NCBI RefSeq assembly: GCF_001455965.1
Contig: NZ_LKKO01000091.1
Location: forward strand, 62,001-126,000
DNA from: Methylobacterium sp. GXS13
GTDB lineage: Bacteria; Pseudomonadota; Alphaproteobacteria; Rhizobiales; Beijerinckiaceae
DNA: 64,000 nt
Reading direction: 5' to 3'
Shown: positions 27,458 to 36,296 of the stretch, piece by piece
Layout of the letters: each line of letters begins with the position of its first letter
How positions within the stretch are numbered: the first letter of the stretch is position 1
Program-made: the position numbers and the translations under genes
Notes under the pieces: generated by a model
Database searches by the model: none
Told to the model about the DNA's origin: nothing
What the model saw: the letters and a program-made list of their open reading frames with translations, nothing else

Positions 27458-27716
27458 ATGTCCGATACGGCAGCGCCCCCCCACGCTCGACTACGCCGAG
27501 CAGGTCGCCCGCGTTTTGCGGTCCAACGCGGAGACGGAAAAGTTCGTTGCCGAGCAACGCAAGTTGATCGCGGAGCAATCCAAGCTTCAGGCCGAGACCT
27601 TGAAGATCGGCCGAGATCGCGTGCTCGCCCCGCTTTCGATCGGCTTCGTCGGCATGGCCGCCGCGGCCGCGTTCTTCGGGGCCGGGGCCGCCTTCGTCAA
27701 ACTGCTCGGCCCGTGA
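27458..27716 (+). pseudogene. Small membrane protein gene broken by a frameshift in a C7 run
   Basis: An ATG behind an excellent ribosome binding site (GGAGGGAGA) opens MSDTAAPP but the frame is lost at a run of seven C (27476-27482). Removing one C gives an 85-residue protein continuing TLDYAEQVARVLRSNAETEK, an apparent coiled coil (FVAEQRKLIAEQSKLQAET), and a C-terminal membrane helix (GFVGMAAAAAFFGAGAAFV) up to the TGA at 27716. The downstream frame is otherwise clean. This is either a sequencing error, an inactivating mutation, or slippage-controlled expression. Function unknown. Confidence 0.7.
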
Positions 27717-27870
27717 CGACGCCTCGTGAGGCGATGGCCTGCGGGGACCGTCGAGGTGTCAGTGAGCGCCGCCACCGGGCTCGAAACGGTGGCTGAGGTT
27801 CATGAAGCCACGCCGACGATGGACTGGCGCCAGCGTGTCGTCGTATCGGGGTGGTCTTCGGTAAGGCGCT

Positions 27871-28005
27871 TTAACCGCCTCGGCGCGCTTCGAGGCGGCG
27901 CGTGTTGCGGTCGTAGATGCGCGCGGCCACGAAGAGGCCTCCGAGGCCGAGCGCCGACATGGCGACGGCGATCATCAGGATCTGGAGAGCGTAGCTTTGG
28001 GGCAA
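27871..28005 (-). CDS. 44-residue membrane protein with TTG start
   Basis: Starts TTG, spaced 8 nt after GAGGAG, which is also the end of the upstream gene. The product PQSYALQILMIAVAMSALGL then GGLFVAARIYDRN ends with basic residues (TRRLEARRGG): one membrane helix with a cytoplasmic basic tail. It follows the 87-residue membrane protein by 4 bp. Function unknown; the strong ribosome binding site is the main evidence. Confidence 0.55.
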   Translation of the reverse strand: MPQSYALQILMIAVAMSALGLGGLFVAARIYDRNTRRLEARRGG

Positions 28006-28009
28006 TCCG

Positions 28010-28273
28010 CTACTCCTCGGCGCGCAGGAACACCCGAATCGCGATCTGTCCGATCACATGTAGGATGACGGACGCAAGCAGGAAAGCCCAGCCGTTGTTG
28101 GTGAACACATCCGCAGGATGCTGAACCAGCGGGCTGATGAACGCCATTCCGAGCGTGAGGATCGCCGTAGCGTTGAAGAAGGTCGCGACGAGCTTTACGC
28201 CTTCAGTGAATCGTTTCGCGCGATGCTTGCGCTCCGCGGCCGACACGATCGGCTGCGCGACAGTCTCGTCCAC
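28010..28273 (-). CDS. Small two-helix membrane protein
   Basis: An 87-residue protein with a cytoplasmic basic N-terminus (AAERKHRAKRFTEGVK) and two membrane helices (LVATFFNATAILTLGMAFIS and NNGWAFLLASVILHVIGQIA). It is followed by a 44-residue membrane protein 4 bp later, suggesting a small operon. No family recognised. Confidence 0.65.
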   Translation of the reverse strand: MDETVAQPIVSAAERKHRAKRFTEGVKLVATFFNATAILTLGMAFISPLVQHPADVFTNNGWAFLLASVILHVIGQIAIRVFLRAEE

Positions 28274-28310
28274 CGATGAAGCCCCGGGCCGTCGATTCGG
28301 CCCGGTGAGT

Positions 28311-28937
28311 TCAGCTCTTCTTCCGGAACGCGTCCAGGCTCACGACCTCGGCGCTGCCCTCCTCGCCCTCCTTCTTGGCGACGGGGCGGGGGGCCTTCTC
28401 GTCCGGCTTGGCGCCGGGCTTGTCGCCCTGGGCCGCCGGGGCCGGCAGGACCTTCGGGGCGGCTGAGCCGATCGTGGCGAGCCCGGCGCCCTTGGGCCGG
28501 ACTTCGCTCGGCTCCGAGCCGGCGCCGCGCGGGCCGGCCTTGGCCGGGGCGGCATTGGCCTCCTCGGGCACCTCGCCGGCCTCGGTCAGGTCGAACTTCA
28601 GGCCGAACTGCACGGAGGGGTCGAAGAAGCCCGACAGAGCGTCGAACGGCACCAGCAGCCGCTCCGGCACGCCCGAGAAGGACAGGCCGACCTCGAAGGT
28701 GTGCTCGTGGACGCTGAGGTCCCAGAACTGGTGCTGCAGGACGATGGTCATGTCCTGCGGGTACTTCTCGCGCAGGGCCTGCGACATCCGCACGCCGGGC
28801 GCCTCCGTCCGGAACGAGACGTAGAAGTGATGGTCGCCCATCAACCCGTCCCGGGCGGCGTCGGTCAGCACCTTGCGGACCACCCCGCGAAGGGCGTCCT
28901 GCACCAGGAGATCGTAGCGGATCAGGTCGTCTGCCAT
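28311..28937 (-). CDS. sspB: SspB-type ClpXP adaptor
   Basis: A 208-residue alphaproteobacterial SspB. The conserved domain covers residues 1-130: MADDLIRYDLLVQDALRGVV, YVSFRTEAPGV, TIVLQHQFWDLSVHEHTFEV and SFSGVPERLLVPFDALSGFF. A long flexible Ala/Pro-rich linker ends with VVSLDAFRKKS, the usual ClpX-binding tail. SspB delivers ssrA-tagged proteins to ClpXP. It lies 103 bp downstream of the ssrA gene on the same strand, so adaptor and tag source are side by side. Confidence 0.92.
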   Translation of the reverse strand: MADDLIRYDLLVQDALRGVVRKVLTDAARDGLMGDHHFYVSFRTEAPGVRMSQALREKYPQDMTIVLQHQFWDLSVHEHTFEVGLSFSGVPERLLVPFDALSGFFDPSVQFGLKFDLTEAGEVPEEANAAPAKAGPRGAGSEPSEVRPKGAGLATIGSAAPKVLPAPAAQGDKPGAKPDEKAPRPVAKKEGEEGSAEVVSLDAFRKKS

Positions 28938-29040
28938 CTGCGGTCGCGCTCTCGCCCGGTCTGTGCCCAGCGCCCTGCCGCGGATGGCCGGACCGAGGAA
29001 ATGAGTGAAGGCTTCCGGTGCCGGGCGCCTTCCTGCCCCG

Positions 29041-29346
29041 CCTAGACGATGCGAACCGCTAGGACTTGAGACCGATCGTGGAGACCGCTTACGCGGCCAC
29101 CGCCACCGGTGCAAAGGTGTCGTTGGCAACTCTCGCGAGGGCCCGATAACGGCGGAGCCATGCCGAGCGAACGATCAACCTTTAGCCTTCGTCGATCCTG
29201 TCTCGCCTCCGCCTGAGACCAGTGCAAGACCCCCGGCCTTGCGGCCATCGGTCCTGGGCTCAGGTGGAGGCGCCGGGTACCGCCCCCGGGTCCGATAGGT
29301 TTAATTCGAAGATCGTTTATCGCCATAGCCGGCCTCGCGACCGGCG
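29041..29346 (-). ncRNA. ssrA: tmRNA, circularly permuted two-piece type
   Basis: Ribosome-rescue RNA. On the minus strand the acceptor piece comes first and ends CGCCTCC-ACC (29272-29263); after a spacer of about 50 nt the coding piece begins GGAGGCG (29210-29204), which pairs over 7 bp with the acceptor strand. Next come ACAGGATCGACGAAGG, the usual tmRNA 5' signature, and the tag frame at 29127-29089 encoding ANDTFAPVAVAA and TAA. A closing hairpin CCTAG...CTAGG lies at 29064-29041. The genome encodes ACC followed by T, so the final A of the CCA end must be added. Ends are estimated from promoter and hairpin positions. Confidence 0.92.
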
Positions 29347-29351
29347 CCCAA

Positions 29352-29381
29352 GATATAGAGGGGATCGGTCCGGTTTTGAAG
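29352..29381 (-). promoter_or_regulatory. Promoter of ssrA
   Basis: On the minus strand CTTCAA (29381-29376) and TATATC (29357-29352) are 18 bp apart, a reasonable housekeeping promoter, placing the RNA start near 29346. The -35 element overlaps the TTG start proposed for the divergent CPBP gene, so transcription and translation signals are interleaved. Confidence 0.5.
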
Positions 29382-30233
29382 CCCGATCGTGTCGCGCCAC
29401 TGTCTCAGGGCGAACCTCTTGACGCGGCTGTTGCCGGAAATGCGCAGTCGCGCGGTTCCGCGCTCGACGGGCCACGCCGACGCGACCGGATCTGGAGCGC
29501 TGTCTGGCGCCTGGGCGTCCTGATTGCCCTCGTGCTCGTCTATCTCGGCGCCGCGAGTCTACTCTCCCTCGCGAGCGTCCGCGTCGGCTTCGACCTGTGG
29601 GCCGGGATCGACCCGTTCCTGCCGCCCGAGCGGCGCCCCTTCCTCGGCGCGGTGGACCTCGCCCACCGTGCCTTCGCGGTCGACGCCCTGCGCCAGGTCT
29701 ACCTCGCCGCCCTGGTGCTCGGCGGGGCGTGGTGGCACGACCGGGCCGGCTGGCGTCGGCGCCTGGCGCTGGATCGCGAGCGCCCGAACGGGATGCGCCC
29801 GGTGGCGCTGCTGGCGCTCCTCTTGGTCTGGCCGGTGCTGCACATTGTCTGGGTCACCGGCACGGCCGAGTTGTTCGGCGCGAGCTTCGGCCGGCGGGTG
29901 ACGCTGTCGCCATTCATGAGCCAGAGCGCGGTCGTGGCCTGGCTGCTCTATCTCGCGGTGCTGGCCCCCGTGGCCGAGGAACTGCTGCTGCGCGGCGAGG
30001 CCTTCGCCCGAGCCCGGGAGGCCTTGGGGCCCGTCGGCGCCGTGCTGGTCACCGCCGTGATCTTCGCCGCCGCCCATGTCTCGTCCTGGGGGCTCGCCCG
30101 GCCGGTCTCGCTGCTGCCCCTGGCGCTGGCGCTCGGCTGGCTGCGCTGGCGCACCGGCCGCCTCTGGCCCGGCATCGCCCTGCACGGCTGGTCGAACCTA
30201 GCCCTGGTGACCTACGTGCTCTGGCCGACCTGA
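29376..30233 (+). CDS. CPBP-family intramembrane metalloprotease
   Basis: A 285-residue polytopic membrane protein of the CAAX-protease/bacteriocin-processing (Abi) family. Motif 1 is EELLLRGEAFAR, motif 2 FAAAHVSS, and a later motif ALHGWSNL; about seven membrane helices are visible. Such proteins cleave within membranes or protect from bacteriocins. The start is a TTG with a poor ribosome binding site that overlaps the ssrA promoter, so the exact N-terminus is uncertain. Upstream of thyA on the same strand. Confidence 0.85.
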   Translation: MKPDRVAPLSQGEPLDAAVAGNAQSRGSALDGPRRRDRIWSAVWRLGVLIALVLVYLGAASLLSLASVRVGFDLWAGIDPFLPPERRPFLGAVDLAHRAFAVDALRQVYLAALVLGGAWWHDRAGWRRRLALDRERPNGMRPVALLALLLVWPVLHIVWVTGTAELFGASFGRRVTLSPFMSQSAVVAWLLYLAVLAPVAEELLLRGEAFARAREALGPVGAVLVTAVIFAAAHVSSWGLARPVSLLPLALALGWLRWRTGRLWPGIALHGWSNLALVTYVLWPT

Positions 30234-30327
30234 GCGCCGGAGCGCCCGGCCTCGCAACCCACGATGGCGGTGGACGATCCCGATCCGCGACCTTGCCGGA
30301 CGCCGCTCCGACGCGCAGGAATAGGCG

Positions 30328-31122
30328 ATGGACGCCTATCACAGCCTGCTGCGGCGCATCCTCGACGAGGGCGTGGCCAAGGACGACCGCACCGGCACCG
30401 GGACGCTCTCGGTGTTCGGCCACCAGATGCGGTTCGACCTGTCCGCGGGCTTCCCGCTGGTCACCACGAAGCGGCTTCACCTGCGCTCCATCATCCACGA
30501 GCTGCTCTGGTTCCTGGCGGGCGACACTAACGTCGGCGCCCTGCGGGCCAACGGTGTGACGATCTGGGACGAGTGGGCGGACGAGCACGGCGATCTCGGC
30601 CCGGTCTACGGCCGGCAATGGCGCTCCTGGGCCAAGCCCGACGGCGGCAGCGTCGACCAGATCGCGTGGCTGCTCGGCGAGATCCGGCGCAATCCCGATT
30701 CCCGCCGCCTGATCGTCTCGGCCTGGAACCCGGCCGACCTCGACCGGATGGCGCTCGCCCCCTGCCACTGCCTGTTCCAGTTCTACGTGAGTGATGGGCG
30801 CCTCTCCTGCCAGCTCTACCAGCGCTCGGCCGACGCCTTCCTGGGCGTGCCGTTCAACATCGCGAGCTACGCGCTCCTGACCCACATGATCGCCCAGGTG
30901 ACCGGGCTCGGGGTCGGCGACTTCGTGCACACGTTCGGCGACGCGCATATCTACCGCAACCACCTGGAGCAGACCCGGACCCTGCTGGACCGGGCGCCAC
31001 GCCCGCTGCCGCGGCTCGCGCTCAACCCGGAGGTCCGCGACCTTTTTGCCTTCCGGTACGCAGACATCACCATCGAGAACTACGACCCGCACCCCGCCAT
31101 CTCGGCCCCGGTGGCAGTATGA
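30328..31122 (+). CDS. thyA: Thymidylate synthase
   Basis: A 264-residue ThyA making dTMP from dUMP and methylenetetrahydrofolate, the same length as the E. coli enzyme. It shows FPLVTTKRLHLRSIIHELLW, the catalytic-cysteine segment MALAPCHCLFQFYV, and QLYQRSADAFLGVPFNIASY. A good ribosome binding site (AGGAATAGG) precedes the ATG. Its stop overlaps the folA start (ATGA), so the two folate-linked genes are translationally coupled. Confidence 0.97.
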   Translation: MDAYHSLLRRILDEGVAKDDRTGTGTLSVFGHQMRFDLSAGFPLVTTKRLHLRSIIHELLWFLAGDTNVGALRANGVTIWDEWADEHGDLGPVYGRQWRSWAKPDGGSVDQIAWLLGEIRRNPDSRRLIVSAWNPADLDRMALAPCHCLFQFYVSDGRLSCQLYQRSADAFLGVPFNIASYALLTHMIAQVTGLGVGDFVHTFGDAHIYRNHLEQTRTLLDRAPRPLPRLALNPEVRDLFAFRYADITIENYDPHPAISAPVAV

Positions 31123-31610
31123 GCCCCGCCATCGCGCTGGTCGTGGCGGTCGCCCGCAACGGCGTAATCGGCCGCGACAACGGGCTCGCATGGCACCTGT
31201 CCAGCGACCTGAAGCGGTTCAAGGCGCTGACGATGGGCAAGCCGATGCTAATGGGCCGGCGGACCTGGGCCTCGATCGGCCGGCCGCTTCCGGGGCGCCG
31301 CACCCTGGTGCTCACCCGCGATCCGGGCTTCCGCGCCGAGGGCGCCGAGATCGTCCACGACTGGGACGCCGCCGTCGCGGCTGCGGCCGCACCGGAGCTG
31401 ATGGTGGTGGGCGGGGCCGAGATCTACGCCCTGGCCCTGCCGCATGCCGACCGGCTCCACCTGACCGAGGTCGAGGCGGAGCCGGAGGGCGACGTGCGCT
31501 TTCCCGCCTTCCATCGCGCCGCGTTCCGGGAGGCGTTCCGCGAGGCACATCCGGCCGGCCCGCGCGACGAGCACGCCTTTGCGTTCGTCGATTGGGTACG
31601 CATCCGCTGA
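31119..31610 (+). CDS. folA: Dihydrofolate reductase
   Basis: A 163-residue enzyme that regenerates tetrahydrofolate consumed by ThyA. It shows IALVVAVARNGVIGRDNGLA, WHLSSDLKRFKALTMGKPML, GRRTWASIGRPLPGR and a C-terminal HAFAFVDWVRI. ATGA overlap with thyA. Trimethoprim-relevant residues cannot be judged by eye. Confidence 0.95.
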   Translation: MSPAIALVVAVARNGVIGRDNGLAWHLSSDLKRFKALTMGKPMLMGRRTWASIGRPLPGRRTLVLTRDPGFRAEGAEIVHDWDAAVAAAAAPELMVVGGAEIYALALPHADRLHLTEVEAEPEGDVRFPAFHRAAFREAFREAHPAGPRDEHAFAFVDWVRIR

Positions 31611-31903
31611 GGCGCGCCGCCGCGGTTGTCTTCCGGCCTGTGCGTGCCCACCTGCCAGCCTTGACAGCATGGGGCGCACACCCGCAGGTGCCTGTCGGGC
31701 ATGCGTTCTCATGGGGCTCCAGGCCTCGCGAGAAGAGACGTCCGTGCAGGCGTTTAGCCGCCGATCGAGCCCGTCCGCAGCGCGAGCGGTCCGGTTCGGC
31801 GGGACTAGGCGGGTGAGCGCGGCCGTTCAGGCAGGGAGACGCAGCCCGGGGAGCACGTTCAGCGTGCGGACCGGGCGCGGGCAGGCAGGAGACGACGGCT
31901 AGG

Positions 31904-33097
31904 ATGCTTTGGAGCAATCAGAGCGGCGGTGGCGGCGGCGGCCCGTGGGGTCGGCCCGGCGGCAACGGCGGCGGCCCATGGGGTAATGGTGGCGGCGGCA
32001 AGACCCCGCCCAACCTTGAGGACCTGCTCCGGCGCGGGCAGGACCGCCTGCGCGGCCTGATCCCGGGCGGCGGCAACACCGGCGGCGGCTATGGCGGCGG
32101 CCCGAGCAGCGGCATCGGCGGCGGACGCAGCGCCGCGGTGATCGCGGCGCTGGCGGTCGCAGTCTGGCTCGCGACCGGCTTCTACACCGTCTACCCGCGC
32201 CAGGTCGGCATCGAGACGATTTTCGGCCGCTACGTCGGCACCAAGGGCGAGGGCCTGCGCTACAACTTCCCCTATCCGATCGGCGGCGTGGTCAAGCCGG
32301 ATGTCGGCTCGCAGAACTCCATCCAGATCGGCTTCCGCTCCGGTCCGGGCGGCCAGGGCCGCACCCGCGACGTGCCGGACGAGAGCCTGATCCTGACCGG
32401 CGACGAGAACATCGTCGATCTCGACTTCGAGGTGCAGTGGCGGATCAACCCGCTCAAGGCCTCCGATTTCGTGTTCAACCTCCAGAACCCGGAGGGCACC
32501 ATCAAGGCGATCTCCGAGAGCGCGATGCGCGAGGTGATCGGTCGCCGCAACATCCAGGCGATCCTCACTAACGAGCAGTCGAGCATCGCCCAGGAGGTCA
32601 AGGAGATGGTCCAGAAGGCGCTGGACGAATACGGCGCCGGCGTGCGCATCGAGGTGGTTCAGCTCGTCTCGGTCAACCCGCCGCCGGAAGTCCGGCCGGC
32701 CTTCATCGACGTGAACGCTGCTCAGCAGGACGCCGACACGGCGCAGAACGAGGCCAAGACCTACGCCAGCCGCGAAGTGCCGCAGGCAAGGGGCCGGGCA
32801 TCGCAGATCTTCCAGCAGGCCGAGGCCTACCGGACGAAGGCGACGGCCGACGCCACCGGCCAGGCCGCACGCTTCAGTGAGGTCTACGCCTCCTACAAGG
32901 CCGCCCCGGCCATCAGCCGTGAGCGGCTCTTCCTGGAGACGATGGAGAAGGTTCTGGGCTCCGTGAACAAGGTGATCATCGACCAGAACGGCGCGCAGCC
33001 GGGCTCCGGCGCCGCCGCCGGGGTCCTGCCGGTGCTGCCGCTCACCGAGTTCGGCGCCCGCGCCCCGTCCCAGACCGCGACGGGAGCCGCCCGATGA
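31904..33097 (+). CDS. hflK: HflK, FtsH-protease modulator subunit
   Basis: A 397-residue SPFH/band-7 inner-membrane protein. A glycine-rich N-terminus (about 80 residues; NGGGPWGNGGGGKTPP) precedes one membrane helix (AAVIAALAVAVWLATGFYTV) and the SPFH domain, with VQWRINPLKASDFVF and VVQLVSVNPPPEV, then a coiled-coil region. HflK and HflC assemble into a cage around the FtsH protease. It overlaps hflC by 4 nt. Confidence 0.95.
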   Translation: MLWSNQSGGGGGGPWGRPGGNGGGPWGNGGGGKTPPNLEDLLRRGQDRLRGLIPGGGNTGGGYGGGPSSGIGGGRSAAVIAALAVAVWLATGFYTVYPRQVGIETIFGRYVGTKGEGLRYNFPYPIGGVVKPDVGSQNSIQIGFRSGPGGQGRTRDVPDESLILTGDENIVDLDFEVQWRINPLKASDFVFNLQNPEGTIKAISESAMREVIGRRNIQAILTNEQSSIAQEVKEMVQKALDEYGAGVRIEVVQLVSVNPPPEVRPAFIDVNAAQQDADTAQNEAKTYASREVPQARGRASQIFQQAEAYRTKATADATGQAARFSEVYASYKAAPAISRERLFLETMEKVLGSVNKVIIDQNGAQPGSGAAAGVLPVLPLTEFGARAPSQTATGAAR

Positions 33098-34047
33098 AAC
33101 AGGCTCTCCGCACCGGTCTGATCGTCGTCGCCGCGATCGTCGCGATCGGGCTCTACGCCTCGATCTTCACCGTCGGCCAGATGCAGCAGGCCCTCGTCCT
33201 GCAATTCGGCCGCGTCCGCGCCGTGCTCAACGCCACCGGCGAAGAGAAGCCCGGACTCTACTTCAAGGTGCCGTTCGTCGAGAACGTCGTGATCTTCGAC
33301 AAGCGCGTGCTCGACCTCGACCTGCCGGTGCAGACGGTGCTCACCGCCGACCGGCAGAACCTGGAGGTGGACGCCTTCGCGCGCTACCGCATCCTCGATC
33401 CGCTGCGGTTCTACCAGGCGGTGGGCAATATCGGGCTCGCCAATCAGCGGCTCGCCAGCTTCACCAATTCCGGCCTGCGCAACGTGCTCGCCCGCTCGAC
33501 CCGCGACGCCATCGTCAAGACCGATCGCGGGCAGCTGATGCACCAGATCCAGGAGGACGTGAACCGGCAGGCCAAGGCGCTCGGCATCGAGATCGTCGAC
33601 CTGCGCATGACCCGGGTCGATCTCCCGGCTCAGAACTCGGCCGCCGTCTACAAGCGGATGAAGACCGAGCGCGAGCGCGAGGCCGCCGACATCCGCGCCA
33701 ACGGCGACCAGAGCGCCGCCACGATCCGCGCCAAGGCCGACCGCGAGGTCACGGTGATCCTCGCCGAGGCGACGCAGAAGTCCGAGCAGCTGCGCGGCCA
33801 GGGCGACGCCGAGAAGAACCGGATCCTCGCCGAGGCGTTTAGCAAGGACCCGGACTTCTTCAGCTTCTACCGCTCGATGCAGGCCTACGAGACCGGGCTG
33901 AAGGGCTCCGACACCCGGCTGGTGATCAGCCCCAGCTCGGACTTCTTCCGCTACTTCAGCGACCCGCAGGGCCGGGCGACGGCCTCGGCGGCGCGCACGC
34001 CCCGCGCGCTTACGGACCCGACCGCCTCCACCGGCGCGACGCGCTGA
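33094..34047 (+). CDS. hflC: HflC, FtsH-protease modulator subunit
   Basis: A 317-residue SPFH protein and partner of HflK. N-terminal membrane segment (GLIVVAAIVAIGLYASIFTV), then QALVLQFGRV and a conserved SPFH region, and a helix-rich tail (AATIRAKADREVTVILAEAT). Coding starts 4 nt inside the end of hflK. The following gene is a DegP-type protease, giving an hflK-hflC-degP order common in alphaproteobacteria. Confidence 0.95.
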   Translation: MKQALRTGLIVVAAIVAIGLYASIFTVGQMQQALVLQFGRVRAVLNATGEEKPGLYFKVPFVENVVIFDKRVLDLDLPVQTVLTADRQNLEVDAFARYRILDPLRFYQAVGNIGLANQRLASFTNSGLRNVLARSTRDAIVKTDRGQLMHQIQEDVNRQAKALGIEIVDLRMTRVDLPAQNSAAVYKRMKTEREREAADIRANGDQSAATIRAKADREVTVILAEATQKSEQLRGQGDAEKNRILAEAFSKDPDFFSFYRSMQAYETGLKGSDTRLVISPSSDFFRYFSDPQGRATASAARTPRALTDPTASTGATR

Positions 34048-34154
34048 CCGCTGGCGCCCCGGCGCCAGCGAACTACGATGCGAGACAATCCGCGGGCGGC
34101 CGATCCCGGTCGGCGGCCCGCGAAACCGGAAACGCGTTCTTGAAGAGGTCGACC

Positions 34155-35705
34155 ATGCACCCCGTCGCGAGCGCCCCCCCGGCGCCCTTCGGCCGCGCGC
34201 AGGCGCAGCCCCGTACCCGCGCCCGCTCCCTGATGGCAGCGATCCTGGTCGGCGCCTCGTTCGCGACCGCCGCCCTGCCGGCTCCGGCCTTCGCCAAGGG
34301 GCCCGCCTCGCTGGCCGACCTCGCCGATCAGGTTACCGACGCGGTGGTGAACATCTCCGCCTCCACCACGGTCGAGGCGCGCAACAGCCGCACCATGCCG
34401 CAGCTGCCCCCAGGCACGCCCTTCGAGGACTTGTTCGAGGAGTTCTTCAACCGCCGCGGCGGCAAGGGCGGTGAGAAAGGTGGCGAGCGCGGCGACAACG
34501 ACAGCCCACGCCAGCAGCGCAAGTCGAACTCGCTGGGCTCCGGCTTCATCATCGACACGTCCGGGATCGTGGTGACCAACAACCACGTCATCGGCGACGC
34601 CAACGACATTCAGGTAATCCTGCACGACGGCACCAAGCTGAAGGCCGAGATCATCGGCAAGGATTCGAAGATCGATCTGGCGGTGCTGCGGGTGAAGCCC
34701 GCCGCCGACCACCCGTTGAAGGCGGTGCCGTTCGGCAAGTCCGACACGATGCGTCCCGGCGACTGGGTCATCGCCATCGGCAACCCGTTCGGCCTCGGCG
34801 GCTCGGTCTCGGCCGGCATCGTCTCTGCCCGGGGCCGGAATATCGAGTCCGGCCCCTACGACAACTACATTCAGACCGACGCGGCCATCAACAAGGGCAA
34901 TTCCGGCGGCCCGCTGTTCAACATGGACGGCGAGGTGATCGGCATCAACACGGCCATCCTGTCGCCCACCGGCGGCTCGGTGGGCATCGGCTTCGCGGTG
35001 CCGTCGGACACGGCCAAGCCCGTGATCGACCAGCTGCGCGACTTCGGCGAGGTCCGGCGCGGCTGGCTCGGCGTGCGCATCCAGAACGTCGACGACGCCA
35101 CCGCGGAGGCGCTCAACCTCAAGGGCGGCGCCCGCGGCGCCCTGGTGGCTGGGGTCGACGAGAAGGGTCCGGCCAAGACCGCCGGGATCGATGTCGGCGA
35201 CGTCATCGTCAAGTTCAACGGCGCCCCCGTGAAGGCGTCGGGCGACCTGCCCCGGATCGTCGCCTCGACGCCCGTGGGTCAGAAGGTCGACGTGGTCGTG
35301 GTCCGGAAGGGCGAGGAGCTGACCAAGCCCGTCACCCTCGGCCGGCTCGACGATACCGACAAGCCGCAGCTCGCCAACCTGCGCCAGCCCGAGGCCGAGA
35401 GCGCGACCCGTCAGGCGCTCGGCCTCAACCTCTCCGGTATCACCGACGAGCTGCGCAAGAAGTACGCCATCAAGGACAGCGTGAAGGGCGTGGTCGTCAC
35501 CCGGGTCGACCCGAACTCGACCGCCGCCGACAAGCGGATCCAGCCGGGCGAGGTGATCGTCGAGGTCGGCCAGGAGGCGGTGAACACGCCGGCCGAGGTG
35601 ACCAAGCGGGTCGAGGCCCTGAAGAAGGACGGGCGCAAGTCGGTCCTCCTGCTCGTGGCCAGCGCCACCGGCGACGTGCGCTTCGTGGCGATCGGGCTGG
35701 AATAA
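34155..35705 (+). CDS. degP: DegP/HtrA-type periplasmic serine protease
   Basis: A 516-residue exported protease-chaperone. A signal peptide (residues about 20-45, AAILVGASFATAALPAPAFA) is followed by a trypsin-like domain with His144 (NNHVIGDA), Asp174 (SKIDLAVLRV) and Ser250 (GNSGGPLFN), then two PDZ domains (GVRIQNVDDATAEALNLKGG and NLSGITDELRKKYAIKDSVK). An acidic/glycine-rich LA-loop region (GGKGGEKGGERGDNDS) is visible. AGAGG supports the ATG at 34155. It follows hflC by 107 bp, and a strong terminator follows. Confidence 0.95.
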   Translation: MHPVASAPPAPFGRAQAQPRTRARSLMAAILVGASFATAALPAPAFAKGPASLADLADQVTDAVVNISASTTVEARNSRTMPQLPPGTPFEDLFEEFFNRRGGKGGEKGGERGDNDSPRQQRKSNSLGSGFIIDTSGIVVTNNHVIGDANDIQVILHDGTKLKAEIIGKDSKIDLAVLRVKPAADHPLKAVPFGKSDTMRPGDWVIAIGNPFGLGGSVSAGIVSARGRNIESGPYDNYIQTDAAINKGNSGGPLFNMDGEVIGINTAILSPTGGSVGIGFAVPSDTAKPVIDQLRDFGEVRRGWLGVRIQNVDDATAEALNLKGGARGALVAGVDEKGPAKTAGIDVGDVIVKFNGAPVKASGDLPRIVASTPVGQKVDVVVVRKGEELTKPVTLGRLDDTDKPQLANLRQPEAESATRQALGLNLSGITDELRKKYAIKDSVKGVVVTRVDPNSTAADKRIQPGEVIVEVGQEAVNTPAEVTKRVEALKKDGRKSVLLLVASATGDVRFVAIGLE

Positions 35706-35730
35706 ACCCGCTGCGCTCCAAAAGGCGGAG

Positions 35731-35772
35731 GGCCGTCGCTCCGAAAGGACGCGGCGGCCTTCGCATTTTTGC
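35731..35772 (+). terminator. Rho-independent terminator after degP
   Basis: GGCCGTCGC (35731-35739) pairs with GCGGCGGCC (35751-35759) over 9 bp with one G-U, separated by an 11-nt loop, followed by a T-rich stretch (TTCGCATTTTT). It lies 25 bp past the degP stop. Confidence 0.75.
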
Positions 35773-35857
35773 GGATGGGAACGGCCGCATTGACGCGGCC
35801 GGTCCGTGCAGCACACTGGTGCCGCGAGTCGATGCGGCTCGGAATCTCCAGAACTCC

Positions 35858-36211
35858 ATGACCGCCGTCGCCTTCGACGCCCTGAAATTCGCCCGCGCCC
35901 TGCGCGAGAAGGCCAAGCTGTCGCCTGAGCAGGCCGAAGGGTTTGCCGACGCGTTGGTCTATGTCCTCGACGGAAACCTCGCCACCAAGGGCGATATCCG
36001 CGACGTGCAAGGCGACATCCAGGTCGTCCGCGGCGATATCGAAGCCCTGAAGATCCAGACCCGCGCCGATATCGAAGCGCTGCGGCTCGCCACACAGGCA
36101 GATATTGCGTCCGCGAAAGTCGAAACGGTGCGCTGGCTCTTCGGCGTGATCGGCTTTCAGACTTTGGCCGTCCTGGGCGCGGTGGTCACGCTCGCCCGCA
36201 CCTTTCACTAA
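35858..36211 (+). CDS. DUF1640-like coiled-coil membrane protein
   Basis: A 117-residue protein starting MTAVAFDALKFARALREKAK, a typical DUF1640 (CCDC90-like) opening. A central coiled coil contains four repeats of a short unit (GDIRDVQGDIQVVRGDIEAL) and a C-terminal membrane helix (WLFGVIGFQTLAVLGAVVTL). Such small proteins occur widely in Rhizobiales and may relate to the mitochondrial uniporter-regulator family by fold; function here unknown. Confidence 0.8.
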   Translation: MTAVAFDALKFARALREKAKLSPEQAEGFADALVYVLDGNLATKGDIRDVQGDIQVVRGDIEALKIQTRADIEALRLATQADIASAKVETVRWLFGVIGFQTLAVLGAVVTLARTFH

Positions 36212-36296
36212 GAGCACCTATCTAAACCGCTTCGACCCTAGCAACTTCAAACACTTAGCGGGCACAAAAATCGGTTGTGTTAGGGGCTCCAAACCT

